In this document: positions 9,903-18,496 of the stretch, one piece after another
Position numbering within the stretch: the first letter of the stretch is position 1
Layout of the letters: every line of letters starts with the position of its first letter
Origin: a virus
IMG/VR virus record: IMGVR_UViG_3300031785_000001
Coordinates: 1 to 58,981 of that record
DNA length: 58,981 nucleotides
Reading direction: 5' to 3' (one strand)
Position numbers and translations under genes: made by a program
The notes under the pieces: model-generated
What the model was told of the DNA's origin: nothing
The model's input: only the letters and a program-made list of their open reading frames with translations
The model's database searches: none

Positions 9903-9927
9903 TTACTATGGACTAACATACTGAAAA

Positions 9928-9935
9928 GGTCGTCC
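9928..9935 (-). promoter_or_regulatory. GGACGACC motif touching the capsid stop codon
   Basis: On the minus strand the eight bases GGACGACC follow the TAA stop of the capsid gene (9936-9938) with no gap. The same octamer lies next to the stops of the large terminase gene and the 686-aa gene, and in the early/late divergent region. It could be a protein-binding site, promoter part or RNA signal; the role is unknown. Confidence 0.5.
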
Positions 9936-11123
9936 TTATTTAGTTGACCAATTCTTAATGTATGTATGTACCTTGTCTTGAAGTAATTCAAGACCGCACT
10001 CTGTCAGATACTCGTGTTTTACGCTATCTGCGTCTGGTGACTGTCGGTTTTCCAATAGTGATGTATCTCTGCCCTCAAGATACCTGTAAGACAGATATGG
10101 GAAATCTACAATAATCATTGCATTTTTCATGCCCGGAACTTGTCGGAACTGAGGATGCAAGTGAACAAGTAGGTCTCCAGCAAAGGTATTATATCGAGTT
10201 AAGTTAACTCCATATGCACCTTCATATGCTGTAGGTTGCCATCTGTCTTTACCAATCTGTTGAAGATTGTTAGCTACAGTTTCACCAACGAAAGCAATCT
10301 TCTGCTTAGAACCGTATTTGAATACGGATGAAATTAGAAGACTATCAAACCCAGCTTCAGTCATCTGACCTGCGGCTGAACCGCCGTAGCTTGAGTATGA
10401 AGTTGTGATGTCTGTAACATTAGTAAGACTATTTAGCAAACCACCAGTGAAACGAGTTGGTTGAGCAGAGGAGCCGTTTGACTCATGCTTTGTACCAAAG
10501 AACATAGCTCTTTCAATATCACTCATGTGAAGTTTAAGAGCTTTGGTCATAGCCTCGTCCAACTTATCGCCAGTACGCAAATATGTAGACTGTAATGTTC
10601 CTGATACTTGGAACGCAGTTCTGAATATTTGTGTGTAGTTACTAGCTACAGTTGCGTCAAAACTAATTGCTGTAGGAGAGTTTCCACCTTCCTGAGCCGC
10701 GAAGCCCGCAATAAATAGTTCTGCGTTATCAGCAATCTGGTGAGTAGTACCGCCAATGTTACGAGTTACTGCAAGAGTAGTTCCTGTAGTATCTGCTGTA
10801 ACATGCATTACTTCGCCAGTTTCACTGTTAACAACAATGGAGCCAGTGATAGCAAATTTGTTGTCGTCACTAGAGTCAATGGTAATAGATGCTGTAGTAG
10901 CAGAAGCTATTGCCCCATCAACTTTTAGTTTTCTGTCTGGTAGCTCATCTCTAAAGTTTTTGAACTCAGGGTCGTCAGTTGATTCTGAAGAACCCATTGC
11001 AAGCAAAGCGTTTAAAGGTGCGTTACCGTTTGGTTCGAGAAGCGTGAATAGCTCTCTATAGTTTTTTGGGCGGAAATCAGTCGAAAACTCGCCTGTTCCG
11101 CGCAATCCTTGAATAGCCGCCAT
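9936..11123 (-). CDS. Major capsid protein, SU10/DUF5309-like HK97 fold
   Basis: A 395-aa product. The N-terminus has the Asn-Tyr-Arg-Glu-Leu / Leu-Glu-Pro-Asn-Gly-x-Ala-Pro-Leu-Asn-Ala-Leu pattern (residues 21-42) seen in SU10-type capsid proteins. A Thr/Ile-rich insertion follows (about 75-145), then a long helix region and a C-terminal Tyr-Leu-Thr-Glu-Cys-Gly-Leu-Glu segment typical of the end of this family. Length is normal. The gene has its own leader and is bracketed by terminators on both sides, which would allow high, independent expression. The ATG has a strong AGGAGG site. Confidence 0.88.
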   Translation of the reverse strand: MAAIQGLRGTGEFSTDFRPKNYRELFTLLEPNGNAPLNALLAMGSSESTDDPEFKNFRDELPDRKLKVDGAIASATTASITIDSSDDNKFAITGSIVVNSETGEVMHVTADTTGTTLAVTRNIGGTTHQIADNAELFIAGFAAQEGGNSPTAISFDATVASNYTQIFRTAFQVSGTLQSTYLRTGDKLDEAMTKALKLHMSDIERAMFFGTKHESNGSSAQPTRFTGGLLNSLTNVTDITTSYSSYGGSAAGQMTEAGFDSLLISSVFKYGSKQKIAFVGETVANNLQQIGKDRWQPTAYEGAYGVNLTRYNTFAGDLLVHLHPQFRQVPGMKNAMIIVDFPYLSYRYLEGRDTSLLENRQSPDADSVKHEYLTECGLELLQDKVHTYIKNWSTK

Positions 11124-11285
11124 GATAAAATCCTCCTGTGGCTGGTTAAAAAATTACGAAACATTCGAGCAACGAGGGGTCAAAACATCCCAAGACTGCC
11201 CATTTTTTTATGCGAATCGAGCCGTAGCGTGATTCATTGCATAATCAGAATATATTACACAAAAAAAAGTTTTTCGTCCTTATGT
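11124..11285 (-). promoter_or_regulatory. Capsid gene leader, probable promoter region
   Basis: This gap of about 160 nt lies between the terminator after the scaffold gene and the capsid start. On the minus strand it holds a partial copy of the repeated motif (AAGGACGA, 11273-11280), then T-rich sequence with TAATATAT-like bases (about 11250-11257) that could serve as a -10. An imperfect hairpin (GAATC/GATTC, about 11212-11236) follows, then the AGGAGG ribosome site about 7 nt before the ATG. The promoter is inferred; no clear -35 box is visible. Confidence 0.45.
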
Positions 11286-11330
11286 AAAAAAAACCCCTCA
11301 CTCTTTGCTCAAAGGCTCCGAAGTGAGGGG
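11286..11330 (-). terminator. Rho-independent terminator after the scaffold gene
   Basis: Bases 11294-11302 and 11322-11330 form a perfect 9-bp stem with a 19-nt loop, followed on the minus strand by eight T (11286-11293). It lies 15 nt past the scaffold stop and would separate scaffold from capsid transcription. Confidence 0.85.
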
Positions 11331-11345
11331 AGTCTCAGGGAGAAA

Positions 11346-12407
11346 CTAAGAAATTCCCTTTTGCGCCATTTTACCTGCGGCGAATTTATCGAAGGTTGAT
11401 TCGCCTTGTGGCTCTGTTCCCTGTGCTGTTGGAGATGAACCCATAGAGCCAGTAAATGCTTGGCGTCTTTTGGCTATCTCTCTCATTCTATCCATCTCAG
11501 GTCCGTCCATATTGTTCTTAAAGTCAGACATAACTTTTAAGGTTAGATTGCCGTCAATAAAGTCTTCCATAGTGTAACCGCGTTCTGCGGCAAACAGCAT
11601 GAAGTCTTGTGCTTTATCGTCTTGCAGACCTAGATGACCTTGTACTCTATCTAAATTGTTAGCTATTTGTTGTCTTGCGGCAGACACTTTGTCTTGCTGT
11701 CCTTGTTGAGACGCATTTTTAGCCGCATCTGCTATACCTTGACCTTGAGCCATGACTTGTCTCAGCATTTGCTGAGTCCTTCCTAGCTCTGCTTTTATTT
11801 GGTCTACCTCGCTTACTCCAGAAACGAGGATGTCTTTATATCCGGGTGGTAATTCTATAGCGTTGTCATCAGACCATTTCTTTAGCAAACCATCTAAATT
11901 GCCGGGTGTTTTCTCTTGAGAGTCTCCAGACTTCTCGCCAGTAGTATTACCCATAGTTGGATTGCTTTGAGCCGCTTTGTAAAGAGCCGTCATTTCCTTA
12001 GCAAGTTGCTGAGGATTCATGCCGGGGTTCTCTCTCATTACAGCTTCGATGACATCGTTAACAGGCTTGTATTGAGCGTTCTTAAAGTTCATTGCAGAAT
12101 ATCTATCGAATGTAGATTTAATCTGATTGGCTGTAAGCTGACGCTTTTCTTGACCTTCACCCCAATCAACATCATAGACAATAGCCTCTTCGACTACTTT
12201 GTCTCCTTCTGTTTCAGGTGAGCCTTGTTCTGCGGCTTTTCCTTGATTGGTTTCTTCTGGTGCTGGTGGTGTTTCACCTGTTGGTTCTCCTGCTTGAGGA
12301 GAAGGTTGAGGAATCGCTCCCTCTTGTGGACCTGCTGGACCTAATTGTTTAGAAGCCAAAGCGTCTATTAAGTTAGCGGCGTCCTCTGGTTTTTGTGGCT
12401 GTGCCAT
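11346..12407 (-). CDS. Capsid assembly scaffolding protein
   Basis: A 353-aa, highly charged, Gln/Glu/Ala-rich protein placed directly before the major capsid gene, as scaffolds usually are. Residues 1-75 are a Pro/Glu/Gln/Gly-rich disordered segment. The centre (about 80-300) is helical with Gln-rich coiled-coil stretches, and the C-terminus is short and basic, which would suit binding to capsid subunits. Size and composition match podoviral scaffolds. No protease motif is visible. Confidence 0.8.
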   Translation of the reverse strand: MAQPQKPEDAANLIDALASKQLGPAGPQEGAIPQPSPQAGEPTGETPPAPEETNQGKAAEQGSPETEGDKVVEEAIVYDVDWGEGQEKRQLTANQIKSTFDRYSAMNFKNAQYKPVNDVIEAVMRENPGMNPQQLAKEMTALYKAAQSNPTMGNTTGEKSGDSQEKTPGNLDGLLKKWSDDNAIELPPGYKDILVSGVSEVDQIKAELGRTQQMLRQVMAQGQGIADAAKNASQQGQQDKVSAARQQIANNLDRVQGHLGLQDDKAQDFMLFAAERGYTMEDFIDGNLTLKVMSDFKNNMDGPEMDRMREIAKRRQAFTGSMGSSPTAQGTEPQGESTFDKFAAGKMAQKGIS

Positions 12408-12457
12408 TTTTTACTCCTTTCCCAGCCGTAGCGGGGGGTTGTTACAAAATTACCCTA

Positions 12458-12727
12458 CTATGTATCACTACTAATAGGCTTGTCGTCCTCATTAAGAGCT
12501 ATACTAGCCTCTAGTTTTGCTATCATCCTGTCGGGCATCTCTAGCATCCTATTTGCCGCCCAAATAGAACCACGCCTAAAATTGACTTCATTAATATCCA
12601 TCGTAGGTGATTCGCCTATTTGCATAGCCGCACTTAGAATTTCTTGCTCCATGACCTCTTTAAGGATTTCCCATCCTCTTGAGTTCTTTAAGTCATGGAC
12701 AGCTTTAATATCTGTCTTGTCTGACAT
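12458..12727 (-). CDS. Hypothetical protein, 89 aa
   Basis: A small acidic helical protein with a Trp-Glu-Ile-Leu-Lys-Glu segment and a Met-rich middle. It starts two bases after the stop of the 40-aa basic gene and lies before the scaffold gene. Similar small genes of unknown role sit in this place in other phages. I do not recognise the family. Confidence 0.6.
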   Translation of the reverse strand: MSDKTDIKAVHDLKNSRGWEILKEVMEQEILSAAMQIGESPTMDINEVNFRRGSIWAANRMLEMPDRMIAKLEASIALNEDDKPISSDT

Positions 12728-12850
12728 TTACTTCTTTAATTTTTTTGAAACCTTTTTAGATTTTCTTGTCTTAGCTTTTCCAGCTATTGTTAGATGTTTT
12801 CCTACATCTCTTATGGCTGGTTTAACTAACTTAAGTTCTAATTTGTTCAT
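12728..12850 (-). CDS. Small basic protein, 40 aa
   Basis: ATG at 12850-12848, stop at 12730-12728. The product is strongly basic: the last 17 residues are almost all Lys, Arg, Ser and Val. Its stop and the next start are adjacent, so it fits the tightly packed late operon. A nucleic-acid-binding or packaging-linked role is possible, but there is no recognised family. Confidence 0.55.
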   Translation of the reverse strand: MNKLELKLVKPAIRDVGKHLTIAGKAKTRKSKKVSKKLKK

Positions 12851-12851
12851 G

Positions 12852-13127
12852 TTAATCTCCTACATTAATTCCGAGTTTCATAAAAACCGCAACAGATATA
12901 AAAACAAGAACTGCGGTGGTAACTATTTGGAGTATGGTTTTACCCATAGTAGACTTAGCTGAACGCCAAGCTGTTAGAAGGTGTCGAAGTTCTTTGATGT
13001 CTTCGGGAGCAGTATCTCCTTCAAGACCAACTTCTTTTAGTGCTTTTCTAGCACCCTGAGTCGCCGCCTCGCTTAGAATAACTTCTAGCTCTCCACGACT
13101 AAGAGTAACCATTACATCTTTATCCAT
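12852..13127 (-). CDS. Small membrane protein with cytoplasmic helical domain, 91 aa
   Basis: Residues 1-60 are a charged helical domain. Residues 64-86 form a single hydrophobic segment rich in Val and Ile, followed by a short tail, as in a tail-anchored protein. Neighbours are the second 2OG oxygenase gene upstream (one base between them) and the 40-aa gene downstream. It may act in lysis or virion-membrane contact; the function is unknown. Confidence 0.6.
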   Translation of the reverse strand: MDKDVMVTLSRGELEVILSEAATQGARKALKEVGLEGDTAPEDIKELRHLLTAWRSAKSTMGKTILQIVTTAVLVFISVAVFMKLGINVGD

Positions 13128-13128
13128 C

Positions 13129-13698
13129 TTAAAAACCGCCCCATATTACTAGAGACCTCCGTTTACCGTAAAAAACAGTGTTTGCTCTATGCATCATATA
13201 CGATGGGAATATAGTCATCGTCCCCTTTTTAACATTAGGCTTAGGATTTGGGTGATGATAGAACTGTAATCCGCCTCCGATATAACTTTTAGGGTCGTCT
13301 AATTCAACAGACGCAGATACTAACCGATGAGGTCCGCTTAAGCCAACATCCATATGCCAGCCGTATACATCTAATAAACCATAGTGGGTATATTGTATGT
13401 ACTCAACAAAAGGTAACTCTACCCCCCATTCTTTATGCGCACCTTGTTTAAAACATTCTACAACTTTTTGAACCACAGGAGCCAAAACTTCAAAATGCTC
13501 AGACTCATCAATAAAACATATTTTACCCCGTCTCTTGCTCCACATCTTTTTTGCAAAATTTGGTTTTTCAGTTTTACCTTCTGATGTGATTTTTTCCTCT
13601 GTAACGAAAGCTGTTTCCAATCTTTTGTCTACGGTGTCTGTAACAAGTTTTACTTCTTCATCATTAAGTAACTCGCATTGTATGTAATCAGGTCTCAT
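13129..13698 (-). CDS. 2OG-Fe(II) oxygenase (prolyl-4-hydroxylase-like)
   Basis: A 189-aa protein of the double-stranded beta-helix dioxygenase type. The iron-binding triad is visible as His115-x-Asp117 and a distal His170. Arg180/Arg181, about ten residues on, can hold the 2-oxoglutarate carboxylate. Such enzymes hydroxylate side chains using O2, Fe(II) and 2-oxoglutarate, and are common in aquatic phages, where substrates are mostly unknown. The stop of the 269-aa oxygenase gene upstream overlaps this start by 4 nt. Possible targets are virion proteins or host proteins; that is inference. Confidence 0.85.
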   Translation of the reverse strand: MRPDYIQCELLNDEEVKLVTDTVDKRLETAFVTEEKITSEGKTEKPNFAKKMWSKRRGKICFIDESEHFEVLAPVVQKVVECFKQGAHKEWGVELPFVEYIQYTHYGLLDVYGWHMDVGLSGPHRLVSASVELDDPKSYIGGGLQFYHHPNPKPNVKKGTMTIFPSYMMHRANTVFYGKRRSLVIWGGF

Positions 13699-14504
13699 TT
13701 ATTGCCTTGTTTTTTATTTTTCTTAGGTTCGTTTTTTCTATAACGATTAGATACTGTCTCGTGAGGTCTGCTCCACTGGTTCATCCTGTATTGAGTCCCA
13801 CTACCAATAACACTTTGCCTAAAAACAAAATTACCTGAATAAATTATTCTATCTTCATCTCCTTGATGTTGCTCTGTGTAGTGATTCATAAATGATGGGA
13901 AAACATAAAAGCATCCAACCTCTGGCGGTAGCTTCCATGTCTCGCAAAACAAACTAGCATCATCGTTGTATAACATTCTGAAATGAGCATTAGCTGGATT
14001 CCTAAAAATTATCTTTCCAGTTTCTCCATCTGAAGCTCCATAAAAAACCCAAGACAAGTGTGAATCGGTATGAACATGTTCTGGGATAAAATGTCCTTTA
14101 CCATAGATACTAACCCAAGCATGATTTAATAAGCCTAAGTTTTCTAAGTCTGCGTCTTTCATGTATTTTTCTACCCAGAAAGGGCTGGCACTACAATACC
14201 TATAGCAGGCTTGAAAAGCCTCTTCATGTATTTCTTTGAATGGAGTTAGCCAAGGTTCTGAGAAAAGACTTATGCCAGAGCGGTAGGAACTGTATCCATG
14301 CTCATCATAATCTTCTTTTTTCTCGGCTGTTTGCATCTCGAAAGTGCCTTCGTTTCGCCAAGCATGCGAAAGTTTTGCACCGAGCTTTGGGTCTTCTTTT
14401 AATTTTTCTGCTTGTTCACATAAGGTTTGCGCCAGACTTTCCCATTTTTCTGGTTTGTATCTTATGATTGGAAAGCAGAAGGGTTGGTCTATTGCATAGT
14501 CCAT
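13695..14504 (-). CDS. 2OG-Fe(II) oxygenase (TIGR02466-like)
   Basis: A 269-aa protein whose second half carries the dioxygenase signature: His145-x-Asp147 within a Pro-Glu-His-Val-His stretch (His143 is also present), a Pro-Ser-Phe-Met-Asn-His motif giving the distal His208, and Arg219 for 2-oxoglutarate. The order Trp-x-x-x-Tyr...His-x-His...Pro-Ser-x-x-x-His...Arg-Ile resembles the TIGR02466 family of putative 2OG oxygenases. The C-terminal 35 residues are a basic tail ending in a run of Lys. It is translationally coupled to the second oxygenase (4-nt overlap). Confidence 0.85.
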   Translation of the reverse strand: MDYAIDQPFCFPIIRYKPEKWESLAQTLCEQAEKLKEDPKLGAKLSHAWRNEGTFEMQTAEKKEDYDEHGYSSYRSGISLFSEPWLTPFKEIHEEAFQACYRYCSASPFWVEKYMKDADLENLGLLNHAWVSIYGKGHFIPEHVHTDSHLSWVFYGASDGETGKIIFRNPANAHFRMLYNDDASLFCETWKLPPEVGCFYVFPSFMNHYTEQHQGDEDRIIYSGNFVFRQSVIGSGTQYRMNQWSRPHETVSNRYRKNEPKKNKKQGNK

Positions 14505-14528
14505 ACTTTCCTCTCTAAGTTTAAATTT

Positions 14529-14831
14529 TTACTCTTCCATCTCCTCTTTGACTTGTTCTATAGTCTTATCACCTTTTTCACAGGCGTCAATATCTTCTAG
14601 ACTAAAGTTCAATCCAATGTAAGCCTCTGGAATCCTATCGCCTTGGTCTTCAACTTCAGGAAGCTCTGCTGTTTCAGAAAACTTTCCATCAGAGTAAGTC
14701 CAGCCAACTTTATCTAAATCGGCTTTTTTAGCATCCACCCATGTGCCAACACTATCTGCATCAGCGACATGGGATTCTCTAACTTCAATGACGATGTCAT
14801 TTTCTATCCTTGCTTTGTATTTAGTAGCCAT
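14529..14831 (-). CDS. Hypothetical protein, 100 aa, possible fibre accessory
   Basis: A small, very acidic protein (N-terminal half beta-like, C-terminal half Glu/Asp-rich helix). It lies directly after the glycine-rich adhesin gene (4 nt), where tail fibre assembly or chaperone proteins often sit. That placement is the only hint to function. Confidence 0.5.
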   Translation of the reverse strand: MATKYKARIENDIVIEVRESHVADADSVGTWVDAKKADLDKVGWTYSDGKFSETAELPEVEDQGDRIPEAYIGLNFSLEDIDACEKGDKTIEQVKEEMEE

Positions 14832-14835
14832 GTCT

Positions 14836-16344
14836 TTACTCCCACTCTATCATTATGAATCCGGGTCCACCGACACCGCCGTAACCATTTGAACTTGAAG
14901 AGAAGTTTCCTCCTCCTCCGCCACCGCCTCCGCCGAGACCGCCTGCGCCACCGTCACCGTAGTAACCGCCACCTGCTCCGCCTCCACCGAGGATTCCACC
15001 ATTTCCGCCATGACATGAATGTTGGTGAGGAGTGTAAGAGAAGTTATTAGTTCTCATCATACCTTTGTCGTAATAGTAATAAAAATAACTATCGGTGTTT
15101 GAGTGACTGCCCCAAGAGCTTTGGTTGTAGCAACCTGCTCCACCACCTCCGGCTCCGGGTCCACCGTCTCCACCTTTAAAAGCATATTGATAACTTGAAT
15201 AACCAGTTCCACCTGCGCCACCTGCCCCGTAAGCAGAAGCTAGTGGTCCCCAAGCAAAGGTGTCTTCACCTAAAGTAAAACTAGTACCGCCACCGCCACT
15301 TTTAGACGCTAGATAAGAAGTAGCTCCGCCACCGCCAGTAGAACCTACACTACTCGCTAGGGTTTGGTCTCCGTGTATGTCTGCATTTTCTGTATGCCAA
15401 TTTTGGTTACTTGAGCCGTAACTAGAGCTACCGTTAGGATATTTTCCGCCAGCAGTACCGTATTTGCCAGCACCACCTTGTTGTGGATTGTTGCTCTGTA
15501 CGCCATTACTACCTGACGCACCGCCGCCTGCGCCACAGCCAGACCAATATTGGACATTACTTGTTGAGTTTCCGCCATGAGTCCAAGCACCGCCATTATT
15601 GGCTCCAACTCCGCCACCAGCACCTGAGTTACTGGTATATCCGCCTGAGTTAGATGCGCCGCCGTTACCGCCGTTACCTAAGACGAAACCTGCCGCTCCG
15701 CCTCCGCCTGAACCATAAGGTTCTGGACCAAATCCAAAAGAAAGAGTTGAGCCTGAGCCTCCAGTACCGCCTGAATAATTCATAAAACTGTTTGCAACTA
15801 ATCTTGTGCCACTAGGCTGGCTTGAGCCTCCGCCTCCGCCTGCACTGTAGAAACTTCCTCCAGTTCCACCATTAGATGACATGTTGATTTCGGTAGAACT
15901 TAAAGTTCCACTACCTTGTACAGTACTGCTTTGACCATTGGCTTGTTGTCCAGTGCCTTGAGAGTATCCAGAACTGCCGGGGTGTATTGATAAAGTTTCC
16001 CCTGCTGATACAGTAAATTTCGCTAGAGAGAAGCCACCGCCTCCTCCACCACCACCGCCGTGATAGTGTGTGCCTTGAGGACTTCCGCCTCCTCCGCCTG
16101 CTCCTACACATGTAACTCTAATCTCAGTTACACCTGATGGAACAGTCCATGTTGTTGCACTGTTGTACCAGTTTGAGCTAGTTGCTCCTGAAATGTTATT
16201 GTAGTTCTGACAATAACCTGTATTAAACCCAGTTGCTACTAGGTCTGGTCTTCCGAAGAAAAGAGAAAAGTTTTTATATTTTCTTTGGTCTCCTCCAGAA
16301 GTTGAACCGCTACCTGCTGTTTGTTGTGATAATAAAAAAGCCAT
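14836..16344 (-). CDS. Glycine-rich adhesin / receptor-binding protein
   Basis: A 502-aa product that is extraordinarily rich in Gly, Ser, Asn and Tyr, with many Gly4-Gly8 runs from about residue 70 to the C-terminus. Poly-glycine sandwich adhesins of this kind (as in the gp38 adhesins of T-even-like phages) cap fibres and set receptor choice; the link to that fold is inference from composition. I chose the ATG at 16344, which overlaps the previous stop as TAATG and has GGAGG 8 nt upstream, over an ATG 15 nt earlier. It is followed by a small acidic gene that may be its helper. Confidence 0.75.
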   Translation of the reverse strand: MAFLLSQQTAGSGSTSGGDQRKYKNFSLFFGRPDLVATGFNTGYCQNYNNISGATSSNWYNSATTWTVPSGVTEIRVTCVGAGGGGGSPQGTHYHGGGGGGGGGFSLAKFTVSAGETLSIHPGSSGYSQGTGQQANGQSSTVQGSGTLSSTEINMSSNGGTGGSFYSAGGGGGSSQPSGTRLVANSFMNYSGGTGGSGSTLSFGFGPEPYGSGGGGAAGFVLGNGGNGGASNSGGYTSNSGAGGGVGANNGGAWTHGGNSTSNVQYWSGCGAGGGASGSNGVQSNNPQQGGAGKYGTAGGKYPNGSSSYGSSNQNWHTENADIHGDQTLASSVGSTGGGGATSYLASKSGGGGTSFTLGEDTFAWGPLASAYGAGGAGGTGYSSYQYAFKGGDGGPGAGGGGAGCYNQSSWGSHSNTDSYFYYYYDKGMMRTNNFSYTPHQHSCHGGNGGILGGGGAGGGYYGDGGAGGLGGGGGGGGGNFSSSSNGYGGVGGPGFIMIEWE

Positions 16345-18254
16345 TAGACTATCCTCCATCCATTTGTGGCATCTGAATAGACAAGTTCAAAAGCCGCGTT
16401 TTTAACATCGCATGTCATATCATCGGAATTTCCCTGTATGACAAGACCATTTCTAGCAACAGTTAAGTTGTTGCTACCTCCAACCGCGAAGCTACCAGAC
16501 TGGTCAACTATTGCGACTGTATCTCCATATGTGGCTGAAGCAGGAAGCGTTAGGGTAAATGCACCCCCTGATGTATCAACAAAATATCCATTGCCTGAAG
16601 TTGCAGTTGTATTGGCACTTATATTAGTCCAACTTAAACCTGAAGTTTCCCAGACATAATTTGTTCCATCAGTTTGAAGGAATTTACCAGCTTGTCCTGT
16701 TGTAGAAGGTAAAACATATGACCCACCAGCCGCAAGTTGTGTCCATTTACTTGCGCCCAAATCTGTTGCGAATGTACCAGAAGTGTGGGTAGAAGCGGCT
16801 ATGTAGGTTGAAGAACCTTGAGTAACAACATCATCTTTTATGTAATCTGTTGCTGTCGCCCATGCTCCAGTAAACCTAATACCACCAGCGAATAGCTCCC
16901 ATTTACTAGCCGCTAAATCTGTAGCAAATGTTCCAGAAGAATGTGCTACAAGACATCTATAAGAGTTACCCCCATGAGATACGATGTCTCCGGGTTCGTA
17001 TGCAGTTGTAGTGGACCAAGTCCCCTCGTTCTTTATACCAGTTATGAAAGAGTCCCAGTAGGTCGTATCTGTAGGGAGGTTTCCAGTGGTGTCTTGTTTA
17101 GCTTTATAAAGCGAACCACCATAGGAAACTAAATCGTTTAATGTATAAGCTGTTGTATTGTTATATGCGCCCTCAGCAACGAAACCTTGTAGATATACTG
17201 CCCAATAAGTTCCGTTAGATACTGCGTTGCCTGTACTTGGCTGTAAGCATCTGTAAAGGTTTGCACCAGAAGACACAACATCATTTAACACATAAGCTGT
17301 TGCCGCATCGTAAGCACCTTTAAATGCATTACCTGCTACTAGCTGTGACCAATATGATGTGTCTGTTGGAACATTACCTGTTGTCTCTGCTGTACACACA
17401 AAAGATGATGCGCCGTAAGACACAATATCGTTAACTTTGTATGTTGTTGCCGCTTGGTAAGTTCCAGCGTGAGCCATGCCGGGGACAAATAATTCCCAAT
17501 GAGTTGTAGATGTAGGAGCGTTTCCTGTTGTTTCTACTTTAGCTCTGAAGGTATTACCTCCATAAATAACTACATCGTCTGGGACATAAGCTGTGGAGCC
17601 ATTGTAATCTCCTCTAGCTTTTACACCGCCAGTAAACTTCAGCCAGTATGCTGTGTCTGTTGGTAAGTTTCCTGTAGTGTCTTGGATAGCTATATATGTG
17701 CTTGCTCCGTAAGCTACAACACTATGCTTTCCGTAAGCTGTTGAATTGTTGTAGACGCCTTCTACACCAATACCTTCTAGCATTACTTCCCAATAAGTAG
17801 TGTCTGTTGGAACATTTCCAGTAGTGTCTAGCTTTGCTATGTATATTGATTTACCACCATACTGAACCATATCGCCTTTTTGATAAGCGGTTACGGCATC
17901 ATAAGTGCCTTCCCACTGTATTCCGTCTGCGAATTGTGACCAGTATGTGGCGTTAGGTGGTGTGTTGCCTGTGCTGTCTAGAATACAAATGTAAACTTTA
18001 CCACCATGAGCTACACCATCACCAACTCTGTAGTTGGCACTGTTTGAGTAATCTCCAATAAAACGGAAACCTTCTACCATCAATGCCCAATATGCTGGGT
18101 CTGTTGGTACTTTACCTGACTGTTTTAATCCATATGTGTAAACATAAACATTACCGCCATACTTGACGATGTCATTGGCTTCGTATGTTGTTGCGGCGTC
18201 ATACGCGCCTGCGAAGTGAAATCTCAGCTTCCCTAAATCTATTATCTGGCTCAT
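16344..18254 (-). CDS. Fibre or surface protein with ten carbohydrate-binding-like repeats
   Basis: A 636-aa product built from ten tandem modules of about 48 residues (about residues 10-505). Each has an aromatic pattern: Gly-x-Tyr/Trp, x-x-x-Thr-x-Tyr, Asp-x-Val-x-Tyr-Gly-Gly-x-x-Tyr, Thr-Gly-Asn, then a closing Trp. This matches the small chitin-binding-type carbohydrate module (ChtBD3/CBM5-12). The C-terminal 130 residues form a separate beta domain, perhaps for trimerisation. It probably reaches out to glycans on the host or on particles. The final two repeats are longer and differ from the others, which suggests domain gain or loss over time. Confidence 0.8.
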   Translation of the reverse strand: MSQIIDLGKLRFHFAGAYDAATTYEANDIVKYGGNVYVYTYGLKQSGKVPTDPAYWALMVEGFRFIGDYSNSANYRVGDGVAHGGKVYICILDSTGNTPPNATYWSQFADGIQWEGTYDAVTAYQKGDMVQYGGKSIYIAKLDTTGNVPTDTTYWEVMLEGIGVEGVYNNSTAYGKHSVVAYGASTYIAIQDTTGNLPTDTAYWLKFTGGVKARGDYNGSTAYVPDDVVIYGGNTFRAKVETTGNAPTSTTHWELFVPGMAHAGTYQAATTYKVNDIVSYGASSFVCTAETTGNVPTDTSYWSQLVAGNAFKGAYDAATAYVLNDVVSSGANLYRCLQPSTGNAVSNGTYWAVYLQGFVAEGAYNNTTAYTLNDLVSYGGSLYKAKQDTTGNLPTDTTYWDSFITGIKNEGTWSTTTAYEPGDIVSHGGNSYRCLVAHSSGTFATDLAASKWELFAGGIRFTGAWATATDYIKDDVVTQGSSTYIAASTHTSGTFATDLGASKWTQLAAGGSYVLPSTTGQAGKFLQTDGTNYVWETSGLSWTNISANTTATSGNGYFVDTSGGAFTLTLPASATYGDTVAIVDQSGSFAVGGSNNLTVARNGLVIQGNSDDMTCDVKNAAFELVYSDATNGWRIV

Positions 18255-18496
18255 AGCATCTCCAATAATAAGTGACCCGAAGAGTTAATTGTGAATCTGA
18301 AAGTGTCTTCAGACCACACATAAGTTTTATACCCTGTAGGGTCGGTTATATTCTCGTCTGGAAGTACCACAGTTGTCGTCCCATCATTGATGATTTCTAC
18401 TGTTAAGTCTCCAGTTGCATTATCTAGCTTAAAGCCATAAAAAGTCTTATCCGCTAGTGCAGTTCCTGTGTATATTCCCTTCGCTGGCTCAGACAT
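18251..18496 (-). CDS. Hypothetical tail-region protein, 81 aa
   Basis: A small beta-rich protein with no charged clusters, overlapping the repeat-protein gene by 4 nt and the 110-aa gene by one base. It is probably a fibre-complex adaptor, judging only from packing between two fibre genes. Confidence 0.55.
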   Translation of the reverse strand: MSEPAKGIYTGTALADKTFYGFKLDNATGDLTVEIINDGTTTVVLPDENITDPTGYKTYVWSEDTFRFTINSSGHLLLEML

